The position numbers and the translations under genes were made by a program. Positions 28,801-36,650 of a stretch of 64,000 nt of DNA are shown here, piece after piece (the stretch's first letter is position 1; every line of letters starts with the position of its first letter). This DNA comes from Streptomyces albiflavescens (GTDB lineage Bacteria; Actinomycetota; Actinomycetes; Streptomycetales; Streptomycetaceae): positions 545,962 to 609,961 of the forward strand of contig NZ_BMMM01000001.1 of assembly GCF_014645835.1 (NCBI RefSeq), given 5' to 3'. The notes under the pieces were generated by a model that was given only the letters and a program-made list of their open reading frames with translations, made no database searches and was not told the origin of the DNA.

Positions 28801-30700
28801 TGGTACCGGCAGGCAGCCGCATGAAGAACGGGGCCACCCACTCGGGACTGCCCGGGTGCATGCGGTCCAGGAACCACAGCCGGTGCTGGCCGAAGGAGAG
28901 CGGCAACGGCTCGTCGCGGCCGACCGGCGTCACACCGGGCAGGGCGGGACGGGCGTCCTCCAGGAGCTTGGCCTGTGCCTCGACCGTGAACGCGCCGAAC
29001 AGGCCGCGCAGTTGGATGTCGTCGCCGGAGGCCCTGCGCAGGGCGTCGGCGAGCCGGGTGAGGACGAGTGAGGAGCCGCCGAGCGCGAAGAAGTCGTCGT
29101 GCGCGCCGACCTGCTCGACCTGCAGGAGTTGCTCCCAGACCTGCGCGACGAGCCGTTCGGCGGGGGTGCGCGGCGCGATGTACTCGGCGCCTTGTGTCTG
29201 CTCCGGAGCCGGGTCGGGAAGGGCGCCACGGTCCACCTTGCCGCTGCTGGTCAGCGGGAAGGCCTCCAGCGGCACGAAGAGCGAGGGGATCATCGGCTCG
29301 GGCAGCCGGCCGCGCAGGAAGGTGCGCAGCTCGTCCCGGGGGATGCGGCGGCCCGTCGTCAGATACGCGACGAGCCGCTTGCCCTCGCCGAGGAGGCGGG
29401 CGTCGACGACGGCACCCCGGACATCGGGGTGGGCGTTCAACGCGGCCTCCACTTCGGCCGGTTCGATGCGGACACCGTTCACCTTGACCTGGTGGTCGGC
29501 GCGGCCGAGGAAGTCCAGGGAGCCGTCGGAACGCCAGCGCACCAGGTCGCCGGTGCGGTACATGCGGCTGCCCGCGCCACCGTGCGGGTCGGGCAGGAAG
29601 CGCTCGGCGGTCTGTCCGGGACGGCCCACGTAGCCGCGCGCCGTACCCTCGCCCGCCGCGTACAGCTCCCCCACGACGCCGATCGGCACCGGGTCGAACT
29701 CGGCGTCGAGGACGTAGACACGCATGTGGTCCATGGGCCGTCCGATGGGGACCGCCTCGGTGTGCCGCTCGGGGTCGAAGAGCTGGGCGGTGACATCGAT
29801 GGAGCACTCGGTGGGGCCGTAGGTGTTCCAGACCCGGGCGCCGCCCGGTTCGGCGAGGCGGCGGCACAGTTCCGCGTCCAGCGGCTCGCCTGCCGAGCAC
29901 ACCAGGCGCAGCTCCGCGCAGTCCGCCCAGCGGGGCTCGGCGACCAGGAGGCGCAGCACGGACGGCACGCCCTGCAGGACGGTGACGCCCGAGTCGGCGA
30001 CCGTGGCCACCAGCAGCGCGGGGTCGGCCTCGGCGCCCGTCGGTGCCATGACGACCGTGGCGCCCGCGGCGAGCGGCGTGAACAGCTCCCAGGCGGCGGC
30101 GTCGAAGGTGAGCACCGTCTTCTGGAGCACCCGGTCGGCGGCCGTCAGCCCCTGGTTGCCGAGCGACCAGGCGACGCGGCCGGCGATACCGCCGTGCTGT
30201 ACGAGCACGCCCTTGGGACGCCCGGTCGAGCCCGAGGTGTAGGTGAGGTAGGCGGCATGGTGCGCGGAGACCTCCACCCGCGGCGCCGTGTCGGCAAGTC
30301 CGGCGAGGGCGTCGGCCTCCTGGTCGAGGACCACGACGCCGCCGGGCAGCAGCTCCTCGAACGCGTCGGCGTCGGCCGCGGTCGTCACGACCGTGCCCGC
30401 GCCGCTGTCGGCGACCACCCAGGCCGTACGCTCCTGCGGATGCCCGGCGTCCAGCGGCACATAGGCCGCGCCCGCCTTCCAGACGCCGAGCAGCGCGGCG
30501 ACCAGGTCGTGACCGCGCGGCAGGCAGACGACGACCCGGTCCTCCGCGCCGACGCCGCGGGCCGCGAGGAGGTGCGCGATCCGGTTGGCGCGCCGGTCGA
30601 GCGCTTCGTAGCTCAGTGGCCCCTGGGCGCTGTCGACCGCGACGGCGAGCGGAGTCGACACGGCCTGGTGGGCGATGAGTTCGTGCAGCGGGACTGTCAT
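25838..30700 (-). CDS. Two-module NRPS A-PCP-C-A-PCP
   Basis: 1620 residues from ATG 30700, chosen because GGAG lies five bases upstream; an in-frame ATG at 30724 is weaker. Order: A1 (TSGSTG near 155), PCP1 (LGGSS near 545), C (HHIATDGWS near 730, intact), A2 (TSGSTG near 1190) and PCP2 (LGGHS near 1565). It begins directly with an A domain, so it is probably the loading end of the line. The A1 code D-A-W-Q-C-A-T-I-D resembles a reported glutamine code (DAWQFGLID). A2 reads D-L-P-K-V-A-E-V-G, Asn-like, and is almost a copy of the two Asn-like domains in the 8728-19656 NRPS. A separate condensation domain in the operon could acylate the first residue. There is no release domain, so the chain should pass to the 3642-residue NRPS. 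Confidence 0.92.
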   Translation of the reverse strand: MTVPLHELIAHQAVSTPLAVAVDSAQGPLSYEALDRRANRIAHLLAARGVGAEDRVVVCLPRGHDLVAALLGVWKAGAAYVPLDAGHPQERTAWVVADSGAGTVVTTAADADAFEELLPGGVVVLDQEADALAGLADTAPRVEVSAHHAAYLTYTSGSTGRPKGVLVQHGGIAGRVAWSLGNQGLTAADRVLQKTVLTFDAAAWELFTPLAAGATVVMAPTGAEADPALLVATVADSGVTVLQGVPSVLRLLVAEPRWADCAELRLVCSAGEPLDAELCRRLAEPGGARVWNTYGPTECSIDVTAQLFDPERHTEAVPIGRPMDHMRVYVLDAEFDPVPIGVVGELYAAGEGTARGYVGRPGQTAERFLPDPHGGAGSRMYRTGDLVRWRSDGSLDFLGRADHQVKVNGVRIEPAEVEAALNAHPDVRGAVVDARLLGEGKRLVAYLTTGRRIPRDELRTFLRGRLPEPMIPSLFVPLEAFPLTSSGKVDRGALPDPAPEQTQGAEYIAPRTPAERLVAQVWEQLLQVEQVGAHDDFFALGGSSLVLTRLADALRRASGDDIQLRGLFGAFTVEAQAKLLEDARPALPGVTPVGRDEPLPLSFGQHRLWFLDRMHPGSPEWVAPFFMRLPAGTTRDVVQSALDALEARHESLRTRYVVEGEEPRQVVVAPGTVELRVEDASEADLERLFGEQFARGFDLTDGPLWRALLVRVPKGGPVLLVTAHHIATDGWSTVVLDRELRELCAAATEYRAPELDQVPVQYADFAAWQAAHASDISSSRELDHWKQTLAGLPELRLPTDRPRPAQRDAHGSGVRFSVPASLADALTGIGRRHGATPYVTLLAAFGALLGRYSGQDDFGIGSPVTGRTRPETQSTVGFFLNSLVMRCDLSGDPTFAELLQRVRATVMAGFAHQELPFERLVDELQPTRDLSRTPLYQVAFDLQDEGATSVAADDVLMDAFQGAWRVAKTDLTLFVWRQSDGSLIGAFEYATSLFDHDTVERLAHHFVQLLEAVAADADASLSAVDITSVKERRLLKAWNDTAAVVREVSVPELIAERAVESPGAVAVEAKGLRLTFGELDVRANHLAGALRSRGVGAESSVAVLLDRSVDLVVALLAVWRAGAGYVPLDPVLPVDRVAGMLADAGVSVAVTSGAYVDRFEVDVVRVDEEHPEAGLLEPVGLDLLAYTIFTSGSTGRPKGVQVTHRSLANHVDWAVRELASCGSGGAPVFSSVAFDLVVPNVWAPLVAGQRVWLFDGELTELGQALAEAGPFSFLKLTPGHLEVIGGQLSDDQIRALTTRIVVAGEALPGALVERWRQLLGDGRIFNEYGPTEATVGTCVFPVETSYDGVVPIGRPLPNVHMRVLDAELRPVPVGVVGELYVGGVGVARGYTGDAARSAERFLPDPHGEPGARIYRTGDLARWRADGAVEFLGRIDDQVKVRGYRIELGEIRAALIAHPKVSDAAVTVTDDQRLVAYVVGGVDDLRDALGSVLPEYMIPSMYIELDRIPLTANGKLDRRALPDPEAGAADTYIAPRSEVEESIAAIWGQVLGLDKVGVEDNFFDLGGHSILAVRLISRLQTEYDLDLPVRVAFERPTVAQLAVEIEDRVRAEIDALLTEAR

Positions 30701-30784
30701 CTCTTCTCCAGGGAAGGTCATCACGTACGGCGGTGCGGCGGCCCCATGCGGCGAGGGGCGGGTGTGCGCGGCGAGGGCGGGCCG

Positions 30785-31801
30785 CTACGCGGCGGGCGCG
30801 GGCAGGAAGTCGGTGACCTCGCTGCCCAGGCCGCCGGCGCGGGCCCGGTCCCGCACGAAGCGGGCGAGCGCGAGGTCGAGGACACCGAGCCCGAAGGGCG
30901 AGTACACGAGCGGCTTGCCGGGGTGCGGGTCGAGCTTCGCGGTGCCGCGCAGCAGCGCGCCGATGCTCGCGTCGATGAACTCCCGGCTTCCGGTGGCGAG
31001 TTCGGCGAGGTGCACCGAGGTGTTCTCGCGGCACACATGGTCGGGGTCGTCGACGACGTTGTGGGCGCCGAGCACGGCCCGGGCCGTGAGGTCGCGCAGC
31101 GAGACATGCAGCACGACCGTGCCGGGCGGACAGGCGTCGAGCGTGGCGTACGGGGTCGCGGCCGTGGTGGCGATGGACACCAGGTCGTGGGCGGCCAGCG
31201 CCTCGTCGAGCGTGGCGCAGTGGCGCACGGTGGCCGACGGCAGCAGCCGCGCGTTGTCCTGGGTGAACCGCCTGGCGCGCTCGGGGTCCGTGTCGTACAC
31301 CGTGAGCTGGTCGAGCGCGGGGTGTTCGACGGCGAGGAAGCGCAGCACCTCGCGGTTGATGACACCGCAGCCGATGAGCGTGACCCCGGAGGGCCTGCGG
31401 CCGCCGAGCAGCATGCGGGCGCCGACGGCGGCCGAGGCGGCGGTGCGCTGGGCGGAGATCAGCGAGCCCTCGATGAGTGCCTCGGGCTGGCCATTGCGCA
31501 GGTTGTTGAGGAGGATCGCGGCGCTGGCGCGCTGCACTCCGGAGGCGATGTTGCCGGGGAAGGAGGCGATCCACTTCATCCCGGCGATGTCGTCCTCGCC
31601 GCCTTCCGCGCTGCCACCGAGGTATCCGGGCAGGCCGATGATGCGGTCCCGGGGCCGGTCGGGGAAGCGCAGGAAGACGGAGTGCGGCAGGCTGGTGCGG
31701 CCCTCGTCGTGGCGCCGGTAGGCGTCGGCGACGAGGTCGACGACCTCCTTCTCGCGCCCTTCGAGGAGCCCCGCGACCGTCTGGTGGCCGATGATCAGCA
31801 T
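30785..31801 (-). CDS. SbnB-like N-(2-amino-2-carboxyethyl)-L-glutamate dehydrogenase
   Basis: 338 residues from ATG 31801. That ATG overlaps the SbnA-like gene by seven bases (ATGCTGA) with GGTGGGA upstream. The protein belongs to the ornithine cyclodeaminase/mu-crystallin fold: NAD-binding GCGVINRE near residue 140, and the MKWIASFPGN stretch near 75 typical of SbnB and VioK-like proteins. SbnB oxidatively hydrolyses ACEGA to L-2,3-diaminopropionate, 2-oxoglutarate and ammonia. The coupling to an SbnA-like partner makes the assignment strong. The supply should feed the peptide, directly or after carbamoylation. The gene is 84 bp upstream of the two-module NRPS. Confidence 0.88.
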   Translation of the reverse strand: MLIIGHQTVAGLLEGREKEVVDLVADAYRRHDEGRTSLPHSVFLRFPDRPRDRIIGLPGYLGGSAEGGEDDIAGMKWIASFPGNIASGVQRASAAILLNNLRNGQPEALIEGSLISAQRTAASAAVGARMLLGGRRPSGVTLIGCGVINREVLRFLAVEHPALDQLTVYDTDPERARRFTQDNARLLPSATVRHCATLDEALAAHDLVSIATTAATPYATLDACPPGTVVLHVSLRDLTARAVLGAHNVVDDPDHVCRENTSVHLAELATGSREFIDASIGALLRGTAKLDPHPGKPLVYSPFGLGVLDLALARFVRDRARAGGLGSEVTDFLPAPAA

Positions 31802-32811
31802 GTTCCCACCGCCATGGTGTGCTCCGGTTCCTTCCACAGGTGGCTCACCTCGCCGAACTGGCGGCGCACCCATTCGTCGTCGTAGATCGTGTCGAGATAG
31901 CGGTCGCCGCGGTCCGGGAAGACCAGCACGCAGGTGCTGCCCGCCGGGATGCGGTCCGCGAACTTGCGCAGCGCGGCGGTGACGGCGCCGGACGAGCCGC
32001 CCGCGAGGATCGCCTCGCGCTGTGTCAGGGTCCGGCAGCCGACCACGCAGTCGAGGTCCGAGACCAGCACCACCTCATCGGCGAGGGCCGGGTCGAACAG
32101 TGCAGGGCGGACGGCCGCGCCGTGCCCGGGCAGCAGCCGCGGCCCCGGCGGACCGCCGAACAGCACGCTGCCGAGCGCGTCCACGCCGACCAGCGTCGTG
32201 GACAGGCCGCGCTCGCGGATGTACTCGGCGCAGCCGGTCATGGTTCCGCCGGTGCCGGTGGCGCAGAACAGGTAGTCCACCTTGTCGTCCAGCGCCTCGG
32301 CGATCTCGCGCATGGTCCGGGTGTGGGCCCGTGGATTGAGCGGATTCGCGTACTGGTTGGGCCAGTACGCGCCGGGCAGGGCGGCCACCAGTTCCCGTAC
32401 CCGGGCGAGCCGGGCCGGCAGATAGGCGCCGGTGTCCAGGTCGGGTTCGGTGACCATGTCGACGGTGACCTGGTAGGCCCGCAGGATCGCCAGGTTCTGC
32501 CGGGTGGTCTTGGGATCGACCACGCAGATGAAGTCGATCCCGTAGTAGCGGCAGATCTGCGCGATCCCGATGGCCAGGTTGCCTGAGCTGGACTCCACGA
32601 CCGTGGACCGGCCGGGGATCAGCTCGCCGCCCCGGATCCGGCCCAGGAGCATGGACAGCGCGGACCGGTCCTTGACGCTGCCGCCCGGGTTGAACCCTTC
32701 GAGCTTGGCGAGGACCCGGGAGGGGAAGCGGGGCAGCAGGCCGCCCAGCTCCACCAGATGTGTGTCGCCGATGGCGTCGAGGATGCCGTCGAGCACCGGT
32801 CGTGGCGTCAT
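31795..32811 (-). CDS. SbnA-like N-(2-amino-2-carboxyethyl)-L-glutamate synthase
   Basis: 338 residues from ATG 32811. It is a cysteine-synthase-fold PLP enzyme with the Schiff-base lysine in GGSVKDRSAL near residue 45, the SSSGNLAIG substrate loop near 77, and the phosphate loop GTGGTMTG near 185. SbnA joins O-phospho-L-serine and L-glutamate to give ACEGA, the first step to 2,3-diaminopropionate. The extended C-terminus ending in the WVRRQFGEVSHLW region is typical of this subgroup and not of CysK. It is coupled to the SbnB-like gene. Confidence 0.88.
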   Translation of the reverse strand: MTPRPVLDGILDAIGDTHLVELGGLLPRFPSRVLAKLEGFNPGGSVKDRSALSMLLGRIRGGELIPGRSTVVESSSGNLAIGIAQICRYYGIDFICVVDPKTTRQNLAILRAYQVTVDMVTEPDLDTGAYLPARLARVRELVAALPGAYWPNQYANPLNPRAHTRTMREIAEALDDKVDYLFCATGTGGTMTGCAEYIRERGLSTTLVGVDALGSVLFGGPPGPRLLPGHGAAVRPALFDPALADEVVLVSDLDCVVGCRTLTQREAILAGGSSGAVTAALRKFADRIPAGSTCVLVFPDRGDRYLDTIYDDEWVRRQFGEVSHLWKEPEHTMAVGTC

Positions 32812-32834
32812 GGCCGCGGACTCCTGCCGGGTTC

Positions 32835-32906
32835 GTGATCGGTCACGGGATGCCCTGTGTGGTCAGTCACGGGAAGCCGTGCGTGGTCGGTCACGGAGTG
32901 CCGCCG
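32835..32906. repeat. Three 24-bp tandem repeats at a gene junction
   Basis: Units start at 32835, 32859 and 32883, sharing GGTCxGTCACGG. The third unit contains the TGA (32891-32893) of the free condensation-domain gene, so the repeats look like duplications of the end of that gene, filling the 79-bp gap before the SbnA-like gene. The period is exactly eight codons. Confidence 0.75.
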
Positions 32907-34315
32907 GGTCCGCCGCTGCCGAGGGCGAGGAGCGCCCGGCGTTCCGCGTCGTCGGTCAGCGGGATCCGGGAGACGCGCTGGTCGGGATCGTCCGCGGCCG
33001 CCTCGACGAAGCGGACGAAGAGGTCGAACAGCCGCTCCGCGGTGGCCCGTTCGAACAGGTCCGTGTCGTAGCGCAGGGCCACCGTCAGCCCGTACACGTC
33101 ACGGGTGATCTCCAGCGAGAGGTCGCACTGGCCCTCCAGGTGCGGGATCTCCAGGTACGTCGTCTCGATGCCCGCCACGATCATCGGCTCGCCCGAGGCG
33201 GCCCCGCCCATGCCGGGACCGAACCGGTCGGTGGCCACCATCGTCACCGAGATCCGGTACAGCGGGCCCGCCGTGGCCGCGTCGCGGGCGACCAGAGGGT
33301 ACGGGTAGGAGACGCGCGCGGTCGCCTGCCGGACCCGGTCGGCCGCCCGGTCCATCGCGTCCGCGAGCGTGGTCACCCGGTCGAACCGGCCGCGGATGAG
33401 CACCGGGTTCACGAAGTAGCCCACGACCTCGGCGGCGGACGAGCGCCGCGTGGACGCCGGGCAGGCGAGCAGGAAGTCGCTCTGGCCGCCCCAGCGGTGC
33501 AGCAGTGCCTGGAAGGCACCGAGCGTGAGGGCGAACGGGGAGACTCCACGCCGCGCGGCGGTGCGCAGCACCTTGTCGGAGAGCCGGTCGGGCAGCCGAC
33601 GCAGCAGGCTCGCACCGGCCTGCGAGGATACGGCGGGGCGGGGCCGGTCGGTGGGCAGTTCGGCGGCCTGCGAACCGGCGGCCTCCTCCTGCCAGAACTC
33701 CGCCTGCCGCTTGCCGCGCGAGGAATCGAGGAGCACCTGCTCCCGCTCCACGAAGTCGTCGTAGGAGACGGGGAGCGGTTCCCAGGCAGGCCGGTCCTCG
33801 CCCGTCGCGAAGGCTTCGTACGCCTGGAGCAGGTCGCGCCACAGCAGCCACTGCGAGAAGGCGTCGGTGGCGATGTGGTGGGTGACGACGAGTGCCACGG
33901 CGTCGTCGCGGCGGCGCAGCAGTACGGCGCGGAAGGGGCCCTCGGTGTCCAGCCGGAAGGGCCGCCGTACCTCGGCCGTCACGAGCTTGTCGAGCTCCTC
34001 GTCCGTGGCGTCCGGTATGTCACGGACTGTCAACTCGCCCAATACGCCGACCGCTTGGACGACGCGACAGGGCTGTCCGTCGGTCTCCGTGTAACGGGAG
34101 CGGAGCATCGGGTGACGGTCCGTCAGGGCGCGTACGGCGCGGCCGAGGATCTCCGGGTCCGGCGCGGGCGTCATACGGGCCCCGCCGGCGAGGTTGTACG
34201 TCGCGCTGTCGGGGGCCAGGCGCTGCAGCAGCCACAGCCCTTCCTGGCCCACCGACAGCGGGAGCGGTGTGTCGAGGACGGCTTCCGCCGTCAGCCCCCC
34301 GTGGTGAAGTTCCAC
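32891..34315 (-). CDS. Free-standing NRPS condensation domain
   Basis: 474 residues from GTG 34315, two bases after the ACP stop. It is a complete condensation domain alone: LPLSVGQEGLWLL core near 20, HHIATDAFS near 145 (HHxxxD retained, the usual G replaced by A), GYFVNPVLIRG near 310, and the last core motif near 350. It has no A or PCP. It is coupled to an acyl carrier protein and lies beside KAS III and a ketoreductase, and the first NRPS lacks its own starter C domain. It probably transfers an ACP-bound acyl group to the first amino acid, or joins Dap to a carrier-bound intermediate. Which acceptor is used cannot be seen. Confidence 0.88.
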   Translation of the reverse strand: MELHHGGLTAEAVLDTPLPLSVGQEGLWLLQRLAPDSATYNLAGGARMTPAPDPEILGRAVRALTDRHPMLRSRYTETDGQPCRVVQAVGVLGELTVRDIPDATDEELDKLVTAEVRRPFRLDTEGPFRAVLLRRRDDAVALVVTHHIATDAFSQWLLWRDLLQAYEAFATGEDRPAWEPLPVSYDDFVEREQVLLDSSRGKRQAEFWQEEAAGSQAAELPTDRPRPAVSSQAGASLLRRLPDRLSDKVLRTAARRGVSPFALTLGAFQALLHRWGGQSDFLLACPASTRRSSAAEVVGYFVNPVLIRGRFDRVTTLADAMDRAADRVRQATARVSYPYPLVARDAATAGPLYRISVTMVATDRFGPGMGGAASGEPMIVAGIETTYLEIPHLEGQCDLSLEITRDVYGLTVALRYDTDLFERATAERLFDLFVRFVEAAADDPDQRVSRIPLTDDAERRALLALGSGGPGGTP

Positions 34316-34317
34316 CG

Positions 34318-34578
34318 TCAGACCTCTGCTTTCGCCGTGGCGAGGAAGGCGACGACGTCCCGCACGCGCAGCAGCTCGGCGACCGTCTCGTCGGGCACCG
34401 AGAGGCTGTAGTTCTTCTCGACGGCGGCCAGCAGGTCGACCCGCGTGAGCGAGTCCATGCCGAGCTCCTCGAAGCTGGAGTCGGCGTCGATGTCGCCCTC
34501 CAGGTCGGGGGCGGTGCGCTGGACGAGTGCGATGACCTCGGCGGTCAGGGCGTCGGTGGTCAGCTCGTGCGTGGTCAT
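34318..34578 (-). CDS. Acyl carrier protein
   Basis: 86 residues from ATG 34578. The phosphopantetheine attachment motif reads FEELGMDSLTRVDLL, with Ser near residue 44, in a four-helix, acidic ACP-like sequence. It resembles fatty acid or polyketide ACPs more than PCPs (LGMDSL and not LGGHS). It is placed between KAS III and a free condensation domain and presumably carries the acyl starter between them. Confidence 0.93.
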   Translation of the reverse strand: MTTHELTTDALTAEVIALVQRTAPDLEGDIDADSSFEELGMDSLTRVDLLAAVEKNYSLSVPDETVAELLRVRDVVAFLATAKAEV

Positions 34579-34633
34579 GTGAGATTCCGTCTCTCGCGTG
34601 AAGGGCGTGTGGGTGGGAGTGGGGCGGGCCCGG

Positions 34634-35635
34634 TCAGGGCATGCGGACGACTTGACCCGCGTAGGTGAGCCCGGCGCCGAAGCCGAGCAGCAGGACGTGA
34701 TCGCCCGGGGTGGAACGGCCGCTGTCGTAGAGCCGGCTGAGCGCGAGCGGCACGGAGGCGGCGGAGGTGTTGCCGGTGTCGACGACGTCGTTGACGACAC
34801 GCTCGGGCGGCAGCTCCAGCTCCCGGGTGAGGGTCTTGATGATGCGGTTGTTGGCCTGGTGCGGCACGAACCAGTCGATGTCCGCCATGGTGATCCCGGC
34901 GGCGGTGCAGGCGCGGTGGGCGACGTCCGGCATGGTCGCGGTCGACCACTTGTAGACGAGCGGACCGTTCATGGCGACGTACTCACGCCCGTCGGGCCGC
35001 TCGGTCAGGCCGAGGACGCTGTGCCGGGCGCCGTCGCTGCCCCACACGGCGGGGCCGATGCCGGTGTGCTCGGAGCGCGAGACCACGGCGGCGCCGGCCC
35101 CGTCGCCGAAGATCACGAAGGTGTCGGGGTCGTTCGGGTCGATCCAGTCACTGGTGCGTTCCGCGCCGACCACGAGAACGTGGCGCGCCTCGCCGAGCCG
35201 TACGGCGTTGGACGCCATCGCCATCGAGTAGGTGAAGCCGGCGCACACGGCGTTCAGGTCGTAGGCGCCCGAGTTGGGCAGTCCGATGCGGCTGGCCACC
35301 TCCGGGGCGATGCCCGGCATACGGCGCTTGCGGGTCGCGGTGGCGACGATGGTCAGGTCGACTTCCGCGGGGTCGATGTCGGCCATCACCAGGGCCTTCT
35401 CGCCCGCCGCGACCGACATGGTGACCAGGTCCTCGGCCTCGCTCGCGTGGTGCCGGGTCTTGATCCCGGTCCGCTGCTCGATCCACTCCGGGGAGACCGT
35501 CGTGCGCGGTGACAGCTCCTCGTTGGACAGCAGCCGGGTGGGCCGGTAGGCGGCGATGCCGGTGATGCGGGACCCATGGGTCGGCGGGGTCAGATAGGTC
35601 TCCAACGGGGCCCTCTCAGCCTCGGGCTGTGACAT
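34634..35635 (-). CDS. 3-oxoacyl-ACP synthase III (KAS III/FabH-like)
   Basis: 333 residues from ATG 35635. The active-site triad is visible: Cys in LNAVCAGFTY near 127, His in VPHQANNRI near 257, and Asn in DTGNTSAAS near 288. KAS III starts fatty acid chains from an acyl-CoA and malonyl-ACP; members in clusters make special starters or act as acyltransferases. The intact Cys-His-Asn triad favours true condensation. The ACP gene follows after 55 bp, and the first oxygenase gene lies 7 bp upstream. Together with the FabG-like reductase it should make a short or branched beta-hydroxyacyl or fatty acyl group, borrowing other steps from primary metabolism. Confidence 0.92.
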   Translation of the reverse strand: MSQPEAERAPLETYLTPPTHGSRITGIAAYRPTRLLSNEELSPRTTVSPEWIEQRTGIKTRHHASEAEDLVTMSVAAGEKALVMADIDPAEVDLTIVATATRKRRMPGIAPEVASRIGLPNSGAYDLNAVCAGFTYSMAMASNAVRLGEARHVLVVGAERTSDWIDPNDPDTFVIFGDGAGAAVVSRSEHTGIGPAVWGSDGARHSVLGLTERPDGREYVAMNGPLVYKWSTATMPDVAHRACTAAGITMADIDWFVPHQANNRIIKTLTRELELPPERVVNDVVDTGNTSAASVPLALSRLYDSGRSTPGDHVLLLGFGAGLTYAGQVVRMP

Positions 35636-35642
35636 GACGTCC

Positions 35643-36635
35643 TCAACTCCCCCCGTCCGACGGGGCGTCGGACGGCTCGGCCATGGCCACGGCGATCCGC
35701 CGTGGCCCGGTGAACGGCTCGCGCGCGTGCGCGGTGAGCATGTTGTCGATGATCAGCACGTCATCGCGCTGCCAGTCGAAGCGGACGGAGTTGGCCCGGT
35801 AGACGGCGCGCAGATGGTCCGTCACCTCGTCCGGGATGGCTCCGCCGTCGCCGTAGTACGTGTGGGTGGGCAGGTCCTCGTCGGGGAAGATCGCCCGCAG
35901 TCCCGCCCCCACCTCCTCGGCCACGGTGGTGACGTGGAAGAAGGTGGCGTGGTTGAACCAGACGCGCTCGCCGGTCACGGGGTGGCGGTGCACGGCCGCG
36001 CGCTTCGCGGTGGTGCGCAGTCCGCCGTCGGGCCGCCACTCGGCGACGATGTCCCGCTCCTTGCAGTACGCGATCACGGCGTCCTGGTCCGTGGTGTTGA
36101 ACGCCTCCTGCCAGGGCACGCCGAACCCGGTGTGGAAGTTGCGCACGACCTGCCAGCCGCGCCGCTCGAACTCCTCGCGCACGTCCGGGTCGAGGGCGGC
36201 CAGCACGCGTCGGGTGTCGGCGAGCGGGGTGGCGCCCTGCGTGGTGGGCGGCTCGGCGCAGTAGAAGTACAGGGTGCCGGGCCACACGGCCTGGTAGGAG
36301 TTCTCGTTGTGCAGGAAGATCTCCTCGCCCTGCGGATAGTCGGTCGAGGTGTAGACCTGCCCCTTGATGGTGCTGCGGGGCGAGGAGCGTTCCGCGTACG
36401 CCAGCGGCGGTGTGCCGGAGAAGGCGCGCACGACGGCGTCGAAGCCGTCGACTCCGCCGATGGCGTAGCCGCGCAGCAGGACGGCGCCCCGCTGGATGAG
36501 CAAGCGGCGCAGCGCGTCGCGGTGTTCGGCGATGCCGTCGAGGACGGACGCGCCCTCGGCTGCGGCGCGGTGCAGCGCGGGTGCGGTGCCGGTGCCGGCC
36601 CAGCCGGGCAGCACCTCTTCTTCAGTGGTCGTCAT
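35643..36635 (-). CDS. SyrP/TauD-like Fe(II)/2-oxoglutarate oxygenase 1
   Basis: 330 residues from ATG 36635. The facial triad begins with HNENSY (HxE near residue 110) and ends with the distal His in LTAHAREPF near 305, followed by the 2-oxoglutarate-binding Arg of GPRRIAVAM. The block SPRSTIKGQVYTSTDYP is typical of the SyrP group, whose founding member beta-hydroxylates aspartyl residues on a carrier protein; related enzymes act on Asn or Arg. A neighbouring paralogue is encoded at 36651-37586. Given three Asn-like A domains, beta-hydroxylation of those residues is the most economical role, but the substrate is inferred. Confidence 0.88.
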   Translation of the reverse strand: MTTTEEEVLPGWAGTGTAPALHRAAAEGASVLDGIAEHRDALRRLLIQRGAVLLRGYAIGGVDGFDAVVRAFSGTPPLAYAERSSPRSTIKGQVYTSTDYPQGEEIFLHNENSYQAVWPGTLYFYCAEPPTTQGATPLADTRRVLAALDPDVREEFERRGWQVVRNFHTGFGVPWQEAFNTTDQDAVIAYCKERDIVAEWRPDGGLRTTAKRAAVHRHPVTGERVWFNHATFFHVTTVAEEVGAGLRAIFPDEDLPTHTYYGDGGAIPDEVTDHLRAVYRANSVRFDWQRDDVLIIDNMLTAHAREPFTGPRRIAVAMAEPSDAPSDGGS

Positions 36636-36650
36636 CGTGGAACCCCCGGC

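Noticed and set aside
31802..31873. Upstream start for the SbnB-like protein at 31873
   Set aside because: It would add 24 unusual residues inside the SbnA gene; ATG 31801 has GGTGGGA upstream and matches the family start.
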